Shown one piece after another: positions 44,791 to 58,469 of a DNA stretch of 64,000 bases; position 1 is the first letter of the stretch, and each line of letters begins with the position of its first letter. The translations under genes were made by a program, and so were the position numbers. This DNA is from Zonotrichia leucophrys gambelii. Lineage: Eukaryota; Chordata; Aves; Passeriformes; Passerellidae. The stretch lies in the NCBI RefSeq assembly GCF_028769735.1, contig NC_088172.1:36081897-36145896 (forward strand), written 5' to 3'. The notes beneath the pieces were generated by a model. The model saw only the letters and a list, made by a program, of their open reading frames with translations, did not search any database and was not told the origin of the DNA.

Positions 44791-47700
44791 CTAGAGAAGA
44801 TTTCCTTTGGCAAAGCAGTGTTTGGATGTTTCCCGTGATGAGATGCTCAATCTCCCAGAGATACCAGCAGTGCTCCTTTGGTTCCTGTGTCGTCTCTGCC
44901 ATGGTGACTGTCCAAGTCTCAAAACTCATGGTCACCTCTTGTTTTCTCAGCCCCAGAAGAAGGGCTTTCTGGTTCTTTTGATATTCTCAGCCTTTACTTG
45001 TCTTGGGTATAACTGCAGTTTCTCTTCCTCCAAACATTCAATGACAGCAAATCATGACATCTGCTTAATAATTATAATAATTAATAATTATAGCAATAAT
45101 AATTACTTTATTGAGAAATAAGTAAAGTTAGAATCAATTCAATCTGTCTGTGGTTGTACCCATACATCTGCTGGTGTTATTCAAAGCACTTTTAGATTTT
45201 TCCACAGTGTCTAAAATGTACTTTAAAAGTAAGTTAAATAAGAGTGCTCCCATAATCACCTGTCTCCAGGAGATGGAGCTCCAAGAAAAACACCAATTAC
45301 TGTTGGGTTTGTAATTTAAATTATGAAGGTTAGCAACACTAATTCTATGTCCCTGGCTGGGAAGACTTGTCAACAGCTCAATTACCATGGGTGGATCTCA
45401 TTTTGTATTCCAGAAGTGTAGGGAAAGAAACTGAGAGGAGAAAAATACACCAATTTACCTCAGCTACTGCCTGGGCCTGTACCCAGTTGTGAGTTCTGCT
45501 CACTGGAAACAATACATGAGCATTTAACAAGGAGAGTAATTAACTGTTAGTGTAGCTTATGAAGATTTGCCACAGATTTTTTGCTTCTTTGGAGCTTTTC
45601 AATCTGAAGCTCAAGGGTTTGCTTCATGAATGCTTCTTTTTGAAGTTACTGAGCCTCAGTGAAAGGTTTGCCATGTGAACACCTCAGGCCTGTGTTACAG
45701 TGGAGGTCTGGCTAAACAGCCTTAATGGCTCTGCTTGGCTTTGAAACCTCCGTAATTGGGTTGCACACAGTGCTAAGATTTGCTCTTTACTGATTAAAAA
45801 TACTCATGCCAAAGAGACCCTCTGCACTTGGAACTTGAATAGGCCACTTGCATTTGGCTCTGACAGCTTTCAAAGGAAGTCCTGAAAGTGGGAGCCCATG
45901 GGCAGCAGAGCTCCTACTGTTCCCCTGCCCTGGCTGCCTCTCCTCCCTCCAGCCTGGAAGCGCCTCCCTGGCCTTTGGGAAAGCTTTGCCTCGAAGGGCT
46001 CTGCTTCCTAAGGGACAGCTGGTTGGGCACAATTGCAGCTGAGCAGGTCCTGGGAGGAGGTTTGATGGAGAGAAATCCAGCCTGTTCAGTGCTGGACTTT
46101 GCAAATGGGTTAATGGAAAGTTTTGCTTCTTGAGAGGGACCATGACTTTGCCTTGGCCACAACAGACCAGCCAAATATTTCAAAGCTCTCTAGCAAATGA
46201 CTACTCAAAAGTGTTAATTATTATTGTGGGGGTGGAAAAACATCTCAGTGTAAAACACAAAGCCAAGGAACAGACACAGTTTTTATTTCAATAAAAAGGA
46301 AAATGGGTTCTACAAATTTCTTTTTTTTTTCCTATGAGTTTTTCTCCACCCTCATTTTTTAATTTGAAAATTTTAAATAAGGTGACAAATTTAAATTAAG
46401 AAAACAAACAAAAAACTTTTTGAAAAAAAACTTTAAAAAAAAAAGGAAAAGTGATAAAAAAAGAAAAATCAATAACAAAGTGCACAGTCATGTTTTTTAA
46501 TTTATTTTTATTTTTAATGATCTAAGACAGATAAGGGCCTTTGGTCACAGTGAATTTTTAAGTGCTTTAGGAGTTTTTTAACCGTCACTAAAATCAATAG
46601 TGAAGATTATAAAAGATGGCAGTTCAGCCTGAAAAATAGCTGTTGCTTGTGCAGGCAGAAATGTTCACATATACTCAGCTGGAGCCCTGAATATGTTTTT
46701 ATGAGTTCAGACCAAACATCTACCAGAATAATATTCCACCTAGGGGATGAAATCAGATTAACAGACAGCTTCATGCTGTTGGAAATATTCAGAGCTCTTT
46801 TTCTGACAATGAATAACGCAGAAATTAAGATGTACCTTCAGACAGTGGAACCTGCTTTTGTGTGTGCAATATCACTGTTCTTTAAAGTTATTTTCTGACA
46901 ATGTGGGAATGTTTTGGTGTGCAGGTGATATTTTGGAGTGCTGAGTTCTGTTTTTATAAGCCATAATTCTTCCTGGATTTTATTATTTGCCATAGATTTT
47001 GGGCATTGATATCTTCCAGTCACTTTTAGACTCTGCATGAAGTACAAAAACAACTGAAGTGCTCCTGAGAAGCTCCTGCTAAGTCACAGTTTTGGTATTG
47101 GCTGTATCCTCTCTCTGGTTTTCCCTTGTGATTTATAGATGAAATCATGGATCATGACCATAGTGCCGAGGTGTTTTGATGGTCTCTCATACTGTCAGAC
47201 ACTTGGCACTTTCCTAAACAGTTTGAGTCTAGTTTCTGGAGCTAAGGATGGGCATGCAGGCCCAGAGAGCTGCTTTGAAGGTTACAGGGGTTTAACCACA
47301 TAGCCAAGGCCAGGCCATGTCAGTTGTCTCAGGGCAAGAGAATGGCATCCACCACTCATTACTTTTGAGGCTGTGCAAGAAAAATAGGTGATCAGGGCAT
47401 CCTTTATTGTCATATTGCAAATATGTGAAGCCCAAAGATGGTAGGAAATCAGCCAGGTGAGGATTGTGGAGTCTCTGGTCGGGCCCACGTACACCCACAG
47501 GTGCCTGCATGGTGTGGCAGCTGGAGGAGGTGTTTCTGTGCTGCAACCCCATAACTGCAGGAGGCCGTGGGAGCTGCCTGTTAGGGAGATCTCCAGGCAG
47601 TATCAGTGCTATGGAATTACAGCAAAGGCAAGTAGGATGGATGGGCAGAAATAAAAAGTTGTGAGATAAGCAAGGCCCTGAACACAACCTAAAATTTAGA

Positions 47701-48159
47701 ATGCTCTTGGGGCTGCCTCTAACATCACCAGCTCCACTGGTGCTGCCATTGCACAGGGTTAAGTTCTGTGGACAGCCTCAAATAGAGCACCAAGGCTGTC
47801 CTTGGGTAAGGGTGTGCAACAGATAATATCATGTTAACAATCACTAACACGTTGCTCTCTTCAGGAGCTCAGGGATCACATCCTTTCTGGAAGAAGGAAC
47901 AGTTCCTCTGTTCCTTCTCTCATGATCTAAGAGCAGCTTGGTGAAGAAATATCCCAAGTATCACATATTCATGGGGTCAGACTGTTTAAGAAATAACTTG
48001 GTGCCACACAAAAGTTTGGACCAGTGTTTCCAGAGAGTCAGTGGTCCTCATAGCTGCCATTCTTAGTTCTGTGGAGTGTTTGCAAGCACCAGCTTAAATT
48101 CGGCTGTTTTAATGGTTGGCAAGAAATTGGTTTGCTTTGCTCCTTCTAGAATAATAAAA
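44791..48159. other. Intergenic DNA, no gene seen
   Basis: AATAAT-type low complexity at 45,066-45,110 and a long A/T-rich block at about 46,310-46,520. No exon recognised. Confidence 0.55.
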
Positions 48160-48575
48160 TTGCTAGAGGGTGGAAAAGAACATTCAGATCATCAAGTCCA
48201 AACATCAACCTAGCAATGCCATCATGTTCACCACTAAACCATGTTCTCAGGTGCCAGATCCACACGTTTTTTGGAATGCTTTCAGGGATGGGTGGTGACT
48301 CTAGCACTTCCCTAAGCAACCTGTTCCAATACTTCACAACCTTTTCTGTGAAATAAATTTTTCTAATATCCAATCTAAACCTCCCCTGGCACAACTTGAA
48401 GCCATCCATTTCCTCTCATCATGTCATTGTTACCTGGTGGGAGATATCAACCCCTACCACACTACAGGCTCCTTCCAGGTAGTTGTACAGAGCAGTAAGG
48501 ACCCTCCTGAGCCTCCTTTATTTCCAGGCTGAACCCCCCCAGCTCCCTCAGCTGCTTCTCATAAGATTTCTGATT
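48160..48575 (-). mobile_element. CR1 LINE fragment, about 415 bp
   Basis: Reverse CR1: AACATTCAGATCATCAAGTC, CAGGGATGGGTGGTGACTCT, AAGCAACCTGTTCCAATACT, TTTTCTAATATCCAATCTAA, AGGACCCTCCTGAGCCTCC, CCCAGCTCCCTCAGCTGCTT. It extends inward further than most copies here. Confidence 0.93.
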
Positions 48576-49736
48576 GAGGTGTGAGTGCTTGGCTCCTTGT
48601 GAATTGCTGATCCTCATTGTTTATTACTGGGGAGAAATGTCAAAGGCTTGGGGGTCTGGAAAAGCAGTTGAAGTGCATTGCCTTTCTCCCTGATTTTCCA
48701 TGGCAAATTCTAGAGGAGGTCCCTCACTGCTTGTCAATGCAGAGTCATGAACTGGGCTTTCTATGAGCCCAGTGTTTCTTGGCAGCCTCCTCACATGGGC
48801 TGGCTGAGGAAATAGATGTTGCTGCATGCATATTTTCCCAGGATATTCCAGGGGTGATTCAAAGAATCATGGAGGGGTTTCATTCCTCTCCCCAGCAGAC
48901 CCTCTCCCCCACTTCTCCCACCAGAGCAGTGGAGCTGCCACTAATTGGCCTGACAAGTGGAACAGCTCCTTTCTGAGGGGACCCCACACTCCCTTGTGGA
49001 GAGGAATTTGCTTTGAAGTCTTCTCCCTGCCCTGCATTGTCTACACACCTTGCTTTGTGTGAGTGTGATAAATGGAAATCAAACAGTCCCAGATCAAGGA
49101 AACAAGCACTAAGTCCTGCCTGCCTTTCCAAAACATTTGCTGTGTTTATTGCAAAGCTGTGAGGGTTGCACAGAGCAGCCAAATTCAAAGCAGCCAAAAT
49201 GCTGAGTAGCCAAATGCTGCTCTCCTCCTTTTGACTCATTTTTTGGTGTAAGAGCACATCAAAGCTGATGGAAGTGGGCTGAAGTGAGCTTGTTAGTACT
49301 AATGTGTGTGTGTGACACAGTGTCAGAAACACTGTGACCTGGCACAGCTATACTGTTGCAGTAAGAGGCCCAAATCAAAATTTGTAATTAGGATACTCAA
49401 ATGGATTATTCCTATTATTACTGCTTAGAGCCCTCAAATTCTTCTCAGCAATGAAAAAATGGAGATTTCATGGTCTAATGGTTTGATAAGTAGGGCAGTA
49501 TCAGGAGGACACAAGGCTGGGCTTCTGTTCCCTGTTACTTTCACTGAATTGCAATGTGAACTCCCTAAGTCATTTCATCTTTCTGTGTCTCTCCTCTTCC
49601 TCTCTGCCTCTATTGTCTGTTCTGAATCAGATGGTAAGACTGAATTAGACTCTGCGCTTACAGGGGTAATAAATCCCTCAATTTTCTTTATTTAGTGCAT
49701 CTGGATGTGGAAAAGGAGGCAACTTTCCTTAAGAAA
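48576..49736. other. Intergenic DNA with one possible SINE relic
   Basis: No gene seen. The stretch 49,455-49,630 (TCTAATGGTTTGATAAGTAG, then CTAAGTCATTTCATCTTTCT and GTGTCTCT) has a weak MIR-like layout. Confidence 0.4.
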
Positions 49737-50842
49737 ATAAAAGGGGGAAACACTCATTAAAAAAACAACCCCAAAGGTGCAGGTTTTCAGCTGCTGCTCA
49801 TAACAGCCTCTGTGGCTTGAGAGGGAGCCTGGGACAGAGTGGGGAAATCAGTATTTTTCAAAAGATGGGATTTCACTACAGGGAAATTATGGATGACAAA
49901 TTTGGTGACCCTCTGTAATGGGGTTACAGCAGAGGTGGACAAGGGAAGCACAACTGATGCAATCCACCTGGACTTGTGCAAAGCATTTGACATTGTCCCA
50001 TGTGACATCCTTGTCCCCAAACTGGAAGGACATGGCTTTGATAGATGGACTGCTGAATATATTAAAAACAGTCTGGATGGTGACTCTCAAAGAGTTATGG
50101 AAAATGGCTGAATGTCCAAGTGGAGACCAGTGGCAAGTGTGATTCCTCAGGGTTGGTATTGGGATTGCCACTTTTTAACATTTTGTCAATAACTTGAACA
50201 GTGGGACTGAGGCACCCTCAGCAGGTTTGCTGGTGACACTGAGCTGTGTGGTGCAGGTGACACGCTGGAGGGAAGGGATGCCGTCCTGAGGGGCCTGGAC
50301 TGGCTTGAGAGGTGGGACTGTGGGAACCTCGTGGAGTTACAACAATGCCAAGTGCAAGGTCCTGCACCTGGATTGGGGCAATCCCAAGCACAAATACAAG
50401 CTAGGTGGAGAATGGATTGAGAGCAGCCTTGGGGACAAGGATTTTGAGTGCTGGTGGAATGGAAAGCTCAAATCTGACCTGCTAAAGTGCACTCACAGCC
50501 CAGAAAGCCAAATGTGTCCTGGGCTGCATCAGAAGCAGAGTGGGCAGCAGGTCAAGGGAGAGGTTTCTGCCCCTCTGCTCTGCTCTTGTGACACTCCATG
50601 AGCAGTGCTGCATCCAGCTCTCGGGCTCCCAACACAGGAGGGATGTGGAGCTCTTGGAATGAGTCCAGAGGAGGCCATGAAGGGATCAGAGGGAGCAGCT
50701 CTGCTGTGGGGACAGGCTGAATGAGTTGGGTCTGTTCAGCCTCATGGAGAGAAGGCTTTGAGGAGACCTTGAAGCAGCTTTCAGTATCTAAAGGAGCTAC
50801 AAAAGAGCTGGAGAGGGACTTTTGACAAGGGCATGTAGTGAT
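49737..50842 (+). mobile_element. CR1 LINE fragment with part of the reverse-transcriptase ORF
   Basis: From about 49,839 the + frame reads VTLCNGVTAEVDKG, then DAIHLDLCKAFDIVPCDILV and LEGHGFDRWTAEYIKNSLDG, which is the conserved CR1 ORF2 reverse-transcriptase palm region. The frame then stops at 50,109-50,111. The following DNA continues along CR1 (CACTGAGCTGTGTGGTGCAG, GTGCAAGGTCCTGCACCTGG, CATCCAGCTCTCGGGCTCCC, GGAGACCTTGAAGCAGCTTT) to about 50,842. The usual 3' tail is absent, so the copy is broken at both ends. The ORF is degraded and not functional. Confidence 0.93.
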
Positions 50843-52127
50843 TGCATGAGGTGGAATGGCCTATTGGCTCAGCAGAATTTTAGTTTCTCACCTAAGAGAT
50901 TTCTCTTTCCCAAAGATGTAAACTGTGCAGGGAGGCAAAGTATGTGGCTGTTCAGCCAGTCCTGCCACTCTGGAAGTGTGGAAGAGGATCTCTACCAGCT
51001 GAAGAGCTGAGCTGTGTGGGGTGGGGTGCAGTGGCATTGAATGCCAGCAGCTCTGTTATCCAGACTTTTTGTTTCCTGAGTAACTCAGTCTCTGGGCACA
51101 ACTGGGCTTCAGTAATGTGGGAGGAATCTTATTAGGAGGTTGCAATGAGGAAAGACTGGCTTTTGTAAGAGGTAAATGAAGTAGTTATTAAAAAGAAAGG
51201 ACAAAGCTACCAAAAGCCTCATTCATGTTACAGGTTCAGGCATGGGACAGAAGAGAAATCCACAAAATTCTGCCTTTCAGCTTTTTCTATTGCCTGTGTT
51301 TGAATAGGAAATTGGATATCCCCAGGATCCTGGGACACAGCACACATGAAAACAGCGCTGAATTCCTTCAGGGGGATGTGAGGAGGAAGTGACATCTGTT
51401 TTGCATCCAAACATTACTTGAAGTCTAGTTAAAACTCTTGTTGTGACAGGGAAGTGAAAAAACACAGAGAAAATTCCCCTTCCTTTATGGTTGGGAATCA
51501 CTGCAGCCAGGCAGGGGGAATACTAATGGGGATCTCTGATCTTTCCTCCACTCACGAATCAATGCCATCCCAGTTTCAAACAAGCCACTTAGTCACCCAT
51601 GATCAAGTCTTCAGTAAATGTGGAACAACTTGTTAGTGATAGATGGGATCATTCATGTTGGGCTAACTTGGCCTCTCTGTATGAGAAAGAAAACAATATT
51701 AATCTAAGCAGGTATTTATTTGCTGTTCTTCAGTTAATTATCTTGACTTAATTTGTGTATGGAAAACAGTGGCTCATTTAAGTTAAGGCTGGTATTTCAA
51801 AGGTAACATGGGGATTTGGGATGTTGATAGGGATAGGGAGAGACAGAGAACAAATCTGTATGCCATGAAATGTTTTGAGGCTTTTGGCTTTGAAGATCCT
51901 TTAACTTTTTCACAATCAGAGCTGCTAGCTCTTTCCCTTTATGCTTTTTCTAGAATAACCATTCTTTTTAGATGCTTGCCTTGAAGCTGGAAGAGCCATA
52001 CACAAGTGCCTGAAGGCCCAATTTATAGGGTCAATTTATTTTTGAATCCCCCGTTTGAAGCTCTTCTATCCTGTGAAACATCCCTTTGGTGTATGAGATA
52101 TTACCTGATCTTCACCATGTTCAAGGA
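50843..52127. other. Intergenic DNA, no gene seen
   Basis: Between two CR1 fragments of the same orientation. Most of it does not read as CR1. Confidence 0.5.
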
Positions 52128-52232
52128 ATGACCTGGACATGGCACTTAGAGCTGTGGTCTGTTTGACAAGGTGGTGATTGCTCAAAGGTTGGGCTTGATG
52201 ATCTTGGAGGTCTTTTCCAATATAAATGATTC
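52128..52232 (+). mobile_element. CR1 LINE fragment, extreme 3' tail
   Basis: GACATGGCACTTAGAGCTGT, GATTGCTCAAAGGTTGGGCT, TGATGATCTTGGAGGTCTTT, TCCAATATAAATGATTCTG: the last 105 bases of CR1. Confidence 0.9.
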
Positions 52233-55200
52233 TGTTATAAGACTGCAGTTACCGGAGACAGAGAATTCATGGACCAGGACCTATCCCATACAGGACAGCC
52301 CAGGAATTTCCTTGTCAGCTGTTCTAAGGCTGTAGCTACCCTAGCACCTTGCTTTGGAAGTCAGGAGACATCCCCATCAAAATGAAACCATAATGAAAAC
52401 AAGTTTGGAAGTGTGGAAATATTGCATTCTTCTTTGGATCCTTACCTGCAGAAGTAACTTTGGGGTTTTTTAAAAGGGTTCTAGCTCATTCAGCCCTCAG
52501 CTATGCAGGTAGGCACACCTAATTTAAAATATCCCCACATTTTGCATGTGCCCTCCACTCAGCTGCTGGAAGGCTGTGGTGAAACAAGAGAAGAACTGAA
52601 GGCTGCATGTGAGTGCCTCCCCCAGATCCTGTTTTGGGGCACTTAGGGCAGCACATCTCTTGCCCTGCTTGCCAGGGGCACTTGAGCTTCTGCTTTCTGA
52701 ACCAAGATGCCTCTAAGCACCCATGTAAATCAGGCTGAAAGCTGAATCATTTCTTTTTCTTAAGCAGAAGGATTAAGCAGGCAAGTTTGGGCTAAAGATT
52801 ACTTTGCTCTATGAGACCACACAGCCAATCTCACCTGCTCTCTGCTAGACAAAGCACAGAGCCTCGAGGTGGGAACAAATGCTGGAGGAGGCCAGTGTGG
52901 GGAGGGACTGCTGATATTCAGTCAGGAGGATTTACCTGGGTGGTATGATAAGCAAGACAGATGTGCTGGCTTTCCTCTTCATACATAAAAATGAATAATC
53001 AGCATATAAGCTGCTGGCATTTTCCCTGTTTCATATCCCAGTTTGGACTACACTTCTAATTAGCAGAAGACTGAAACAGCCTCATGCTTGCTCTATGTCT
53101 AATCATGGGAGCAGCTGCTTAGGATGATTTGTGGATTTGTCTGATAAAATCCTACTTTCTCCCTTCTTCCTCATTCTTGACACAGTTCCACAGTCTCCCC
53201 AGGCAGGCTTGAGCTCTTCTCTGTGGAAAGCAGAGAGGGAAGATGGAACACCAGAGGTATTCTGGCATGTGTGGGACCGAGTGCCATCAGTCAGATGATG
53301 TTAGTGTGAAAGGTGCAAGGAAGAAGATGCTGCAGTGCAGTTATATTTGGCAATGGAAAACTGCCAAAGAGCTGCTTCTGGAGCTGAGCTCCTAATCTTT
53401 GTTGTTGTTGTTGTTGCAAAATTATGAATAGTATTAGCATGAAGGAGATGATTAGAAGGTCAGACCTTTATGTGGTGTGGGGAGTTAGCTTGACTCTTGT
53501 GGTATTAAAGTGCTGGTGTCTTGCATGGCCTTTCTCAGACTGACATAGGTAACAGGTACCTCTGCACAGACCCCTCTTTGGGAGGCAGAAGCTGAAGAGC
53601 TCCCCTTGCTCAGCATGGCAGAGATGGTGATTTAATGCCTCAGATGTGCATAGACCAAAGACCTGGTCTACCAAGACAGGAGTGAGTGCATGCTCATGTT
53701 TTCAGAAGCAGTTTATCCTGTCTGAGTGGAGGGTCAAATACATAAAATATTTGCCTGGATTTAGCCCTAAATGACCTAATAGCACTAGGTTCTGGCTGAA
53801 ATAGTGTCCAAAGTCAGGAATGATGCCAGTTCTTGAACATAACACTTGATCAGGCTCTCACTACCCCAGCAATCAGTATGTATAAGGCTCTGGAAGGGAA
53901 TCATTCTGTTAAGTTTTAGCTCCTCAAACTGCTCTGCTGTGGTTTTGTTCTCCCAGGGGGCCTGATGTACTCCAGTGGCTGTTCTTGCAAAGAGCTGGAT
54001 TATAAAAGTCTCTTGATTCTTCCCATGTTAGAGGCTTGTGGTTTATGAGGTTAGAAACCTTTCTGGCTTAAGCTTTCACTTTGTCATGATAAGCTGTTTT
54101 ACATGAGTGAAATTAATTTCTCTTTGGTTAATTTCAACTAAATGGGCCCTTTTCACCTACAGCAGAAGAGAGGCCATCTTTGGGATTTTGAAATGAAGTC
54201 TTGCAAGTGAGAAAATCAAAAACAAACGGTGGGCAGCTGTTAAACTTCCTCTGCACAGAAAAGCAGGGAAAGTTTATTGAAACCAGGAGGTTTTTTTTTG
54301 TTGAACTTGGGAATTGAACTTCAAATTTATTTTTTCCATTACCATAACACCTTTGCACAGAAGGCAATGCCTGATACAGCCCTCCTGCAAAGACTGGATG
54401 GATTATGAGAGGCTGGATTTCTTTGTGTGACTCCCCTAGCTCATGGATTCTCCAAAACCTGCCTAACAGTTTTCAGAATCTAAGTGTTAGTCTTCCTGTG
54501 GGCGTGTGTTCTTTGTGCTGCAGGCTGTAAGGCAACTGCAGCAGAGAGTGGATTCAAAAATTATTAATTTTGGTGCTGAGGTATTGGTATTCTAATACTG
54601 GGGCAAAAGAGGTGCTGCAGGAGCACCTGTGAGACTTTCAGAAGCAATATCTGGGGCATAATGGGAGAGGACAGAATGGGAAGTTACATGAAGCAAAGGA
54701 AGACTTCCAGAACACCACAAATTAGTTCAGTGACATGGCTGGAGCCCCCAAAATCTAGTCTATCCTTTCTCTATGAGACAGTGGCCCATTCCTGGCACAT
54801 TCATATTTTAGGCAGGTTGCATCCTCACATTTCCCTTACCATAGCAGCAGTAAGTGTGATGGGGTGTGGAGTGAGTGTGTCACAATTGACCCTTGGACAG
54901 TGTCCCTTGTGCTCTCCTGTAATGAGCCTGTTCAAGGGACCCTGTGCACCTCTCCAGAGAAAGTGATGGAGGTTGGTCTTCACTTCTTCCTCAGCCTCAA
55001 AGTGTTCCTGCCCTGGGAGTGACCCTGCCCCTTGGAATTCTTGCCCAGAGGGCTATGTGGGGACATTCTCTGAGGGTTTCTTTTCCCCATCACATTATGT
55101 TCATTCAGGCAGTGTGTGGCCCCGTTGACTGCAAAAGGTCTGGCTTACTTTCTTGGTCTCCCTAGCATGCTCTAATGTTTGGTACTGAAAGATACAAGCA

Positions 55201-55824
55201 AAAGAAAGCCAAATAATTAGCTATCCCAGCCCTAATTCCCTGGGCAGAAGTTCACTTTTCAGTAACTGAAACTGGCTTAATCCTAATCCCCTGCAAATCC
55301 CCCTTCCTAAGAGTCTTTGTGAGGCTCCCTTATTGGTAAGAGCTTCCAAAAAGACCAGTGCTTCTTTTAGGCTGCTTTTTTTTAAAGCCTCTAAGTATTG
55401 TACCTGATGTGATGTAATACAAGGACAGTGAATCTCTGAAGCCACAAACCCCTTTCTGTGGGTTATTAATGTACAAGGCAAACTGGAAGAAGAGCTCTGG
55501 TGTTGCAGGCACAAATCTTCTCCCCTCTGTTATTGCTATAAACCTTGTTGCTTGCCCCTCCTGCAAGCTGGCCATTTTCTAGGAGACAACCTCCTCTGAA
55601 AAACTCTCACTGCCCCTTCTGCTTTGCTGACTGACATTGGTGGATTTGAGGGGATGCACTGGGATAACTTGTCATTGCTGCTTTATTTAGACAGTGAAGA
55701 AAATTTCCCATAACTGATACATTTGGCACTTGTTTCTGATCATCTGAGTCATGGGTTCTGCTTCTCTGTGTTGTCTGTGTAAGGAACCAGAACCTGACTG
55801 CCCAGATCAGATCTCTGTGCTCTT
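52233..55824. other. Intergenic DNA, no gene seen
   Basis: A short (GTT)n run lies at 53,401-53,416. No exon or repeat family recognised. Confidence 0.55.
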
Positions 55825-55960
55825 GATGACCCAGTAGTTAGGGCACTGAGCTGGCCTGTCTGAGTTGTAATTCATGGGCTGTGTGTCTCAGGCATGTACG
55901 GAGTTAAAAGAATTCTCCCTCAGCTTCACAGAGAGGGGGGAAGAGAAAGATTTGAGGGAA
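55825..55960 (+). mobile_element. Possible tRNA-derived/MIR-like SINE relic
   Basis: GATGACCCAGTAGTTAGGGC followed by ACTGAGCTGGCCTG has the order of the A-box-like head of amniote MIR elements. The remainder is too diverged to align by eye. Confidence 0.45.
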
Positions 55961-58469
55961 AATTAGATGCTCCTGCCCTTTGCCTGGAGTGGATATTGCT
56001 GATGAAACCTACGCTTTTCTTTTTGCAAACAAATGGGTCAGATTTCCCTGTGCCCTCACATCCTTCTTTTACCTCTTAGTTCTCACCTCTTCCAGTTTTC
56101 AGTCCTGGAAAAGGACTGGATGAAAGACTCTGAGTTGTACAGGTGCTGCCCTCACTTCCTCTAACTTCTTTCTCTGCTACAGGGATCAGGTGGAGCACAC
56201 CTGGACTAAGGGGAAAAGGCCAATTATTTATTATGACAGCCTGATAGATGAGCACCTTTCTTTGAATAGACATGCTAATTAAAGGCAGTCTGTGTGCTAA
56301 TTATGTTTTTCTGCATTGTAACCAAGAACTCTAAGAAACTTGCTGGTCTCAGCAATAAAATGGAGAGAGGTTGGTGGTAGGAAATTTACAGTCTAATGCT
56401 GAGGGAAACTTTCCTTGTTATCACCACAGATTTAAAGAGTAGTCTCTTTCTGCTGTCTGCTTTACTTATTTCCTTCATAAACCTTTGGACTAATTAGCTT
56501 CTATGACTTTCCTCCTGAAAAAGGATTAGGACAAGGAGTTAGGAGATAAATGAACATTGAATGTGCATTTTTACAGTGTTGCTGGTATTCTTTCCCACCC
56601 CTTTCTCCCCTTTTTTTTTTCTTTTAAAATCCCAAGGTACTTCAATCTCCTTTTCATTGTGCATTTCTGATGAAGTGTCAGATATAATTCTGAAGCTCCA
56701 TCCAGGCCTTGTGGCAGAGTTGTTTTGTAATTGCTTCTCCTCCTCTATGAACTTGAGTCTTGCCTCAGTTCAGCACATGCAGCTCTGAGGAGCAGGGTCA
56801 TGGTGGCTTGTCCCAGGCTAAATCCTTGATCAGTCCTAGATCCAGCTGCTTGGGAATACCTGGGTAGGATTTAAAACAGTCATGGCTCAGATTTGTGAAG
56901 CTGGTACTCGGACCCAAAAAAGATGATGTTTCTTATCTTTAGATGAATTCACACCTGTCAAAGGCTGAAATAGCACTGGCAGAAGTAACCTGCTCACTCC
57001 TGTATTTAAAGACAATGTCTGAGTCAGGAATGTATGTGTCCTGGGCACACTCTGGGATCTGTGGAGGGACAAGAGGCCAACTTGAACCCCAGACTGGCTG
57101 AAATGCCCTGCTGAAGTGCCCTTCCATCTCCACAGATGGCAGAGGGACCCTGGGGTGATGCTGCTCCTACATAGCTCAGTAGATTGGCAATATTAGATAG
57201 GTGACCCTGCCTGACCAGGACTGCAGTGCTGGTTTTAGAAATGCTGTACAAATGCCTAAAAAGTCCTTCTCCCTAACCTAAAGTGAGCATGAAGTCCTAG
57301 ACTGCAACATGGCCAATGCAGTGCCAAATGCATTCCCCCACCTTGCTTGCAGAGGAAAAGTTATTTTTGTGCTGGGATAGCCACTGACACCCCTGGTTGC
57401 TGAGCTGTCTCATGGTCAATGAGTGAGCCTTAGGATGTTTCCAGAGCCTCAACTAATCCAAATAGCTCATCTAAGGGAAAAGAGATGCACTCAAGTGACA
57501 CTGGCTCAGCTATCCTTGAGGACTGTCTATTTTACTGGCTTTTGCCGCTTTAGGTAAATTTACCAGCCCTTACTTTTCTGCAAAGTTGCATTGGTAGAAG
57601 TTGATAGTCCTAAAGTGAGGGACCCCTGACTTTAATGAGGGAGCTGACTTGAGTGTACTGATGTGCAAAGAAAGGCTTTGTGAGAGGACCTGTGCTCCTG
57701 AATCTAATTCTCTGTGCTTCACTGCTCCAGAGACTCACTTGTCTGGGACTGGGAGAGTTGCATATTGTTATGCTGAATTTTTGGACCTGTCTAGGAAATG
57801 ACCTTCCCAGCCTCCAGGCTGAATAGGGCTTACACCAGCCTCCCCTTGTGTCCATGGGTCATTTACATTTTATGTTAAGGGACAGCATAGCTCAGATCAT
57901 AGTGCTTTTCAGAGAAAGGTGATAGTTCCACTATCAGCTGAGATTTAATACCTCCACAACAGGCAAAGCCTGTCATATCAATTTGTTGTTCTGGCCCATT
58001 CCCAGGCAAAATGCCATTCCCTGGTACAAAAGCTCCTATTGTTGGCATTGGGCTGATTCCTAACATGCTCAATGCTTCCTCCCTCACAGAAATGCAATGT
58101 GCAGTAGTATGAAACACAATTTTAAGGCTTGTAGATTGTAACTAATTCTCAGTAGTCCAACAGAGCAGACAATGATAATTATGCAAATCTTAGGAGCTGC
58201 CTGAAGATGAGCAGGAGATGGAGAAATTAGTCTACTATTGCAAGTTTTTATTCTTCCAATTATTCAAAACACATTTAACAAAATATTCTATCTTTTGGCA
58301 AGAGGAACTTTGATTAAAATTTTTGGGGGAAAGAGGAGGTAAAGGATGATTTCCTGACTCAGGAAATCATACCTATCCTGTGCAGAGCTGCTTACCATAT
58401 GCCTGTTATGCCTGTTATGCTGTATGAGAGAATTAAACACTTCTAAGGGATTGGAATTCAATCAGAGAA
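55961..58469. other. Intergenic DNA, no gene seen
   Basis: A 10-bp duplication TGCCTGTTATGCCTGTTATG lies near 58,400. Otherwise unremarkable. Confidence 0.55.
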
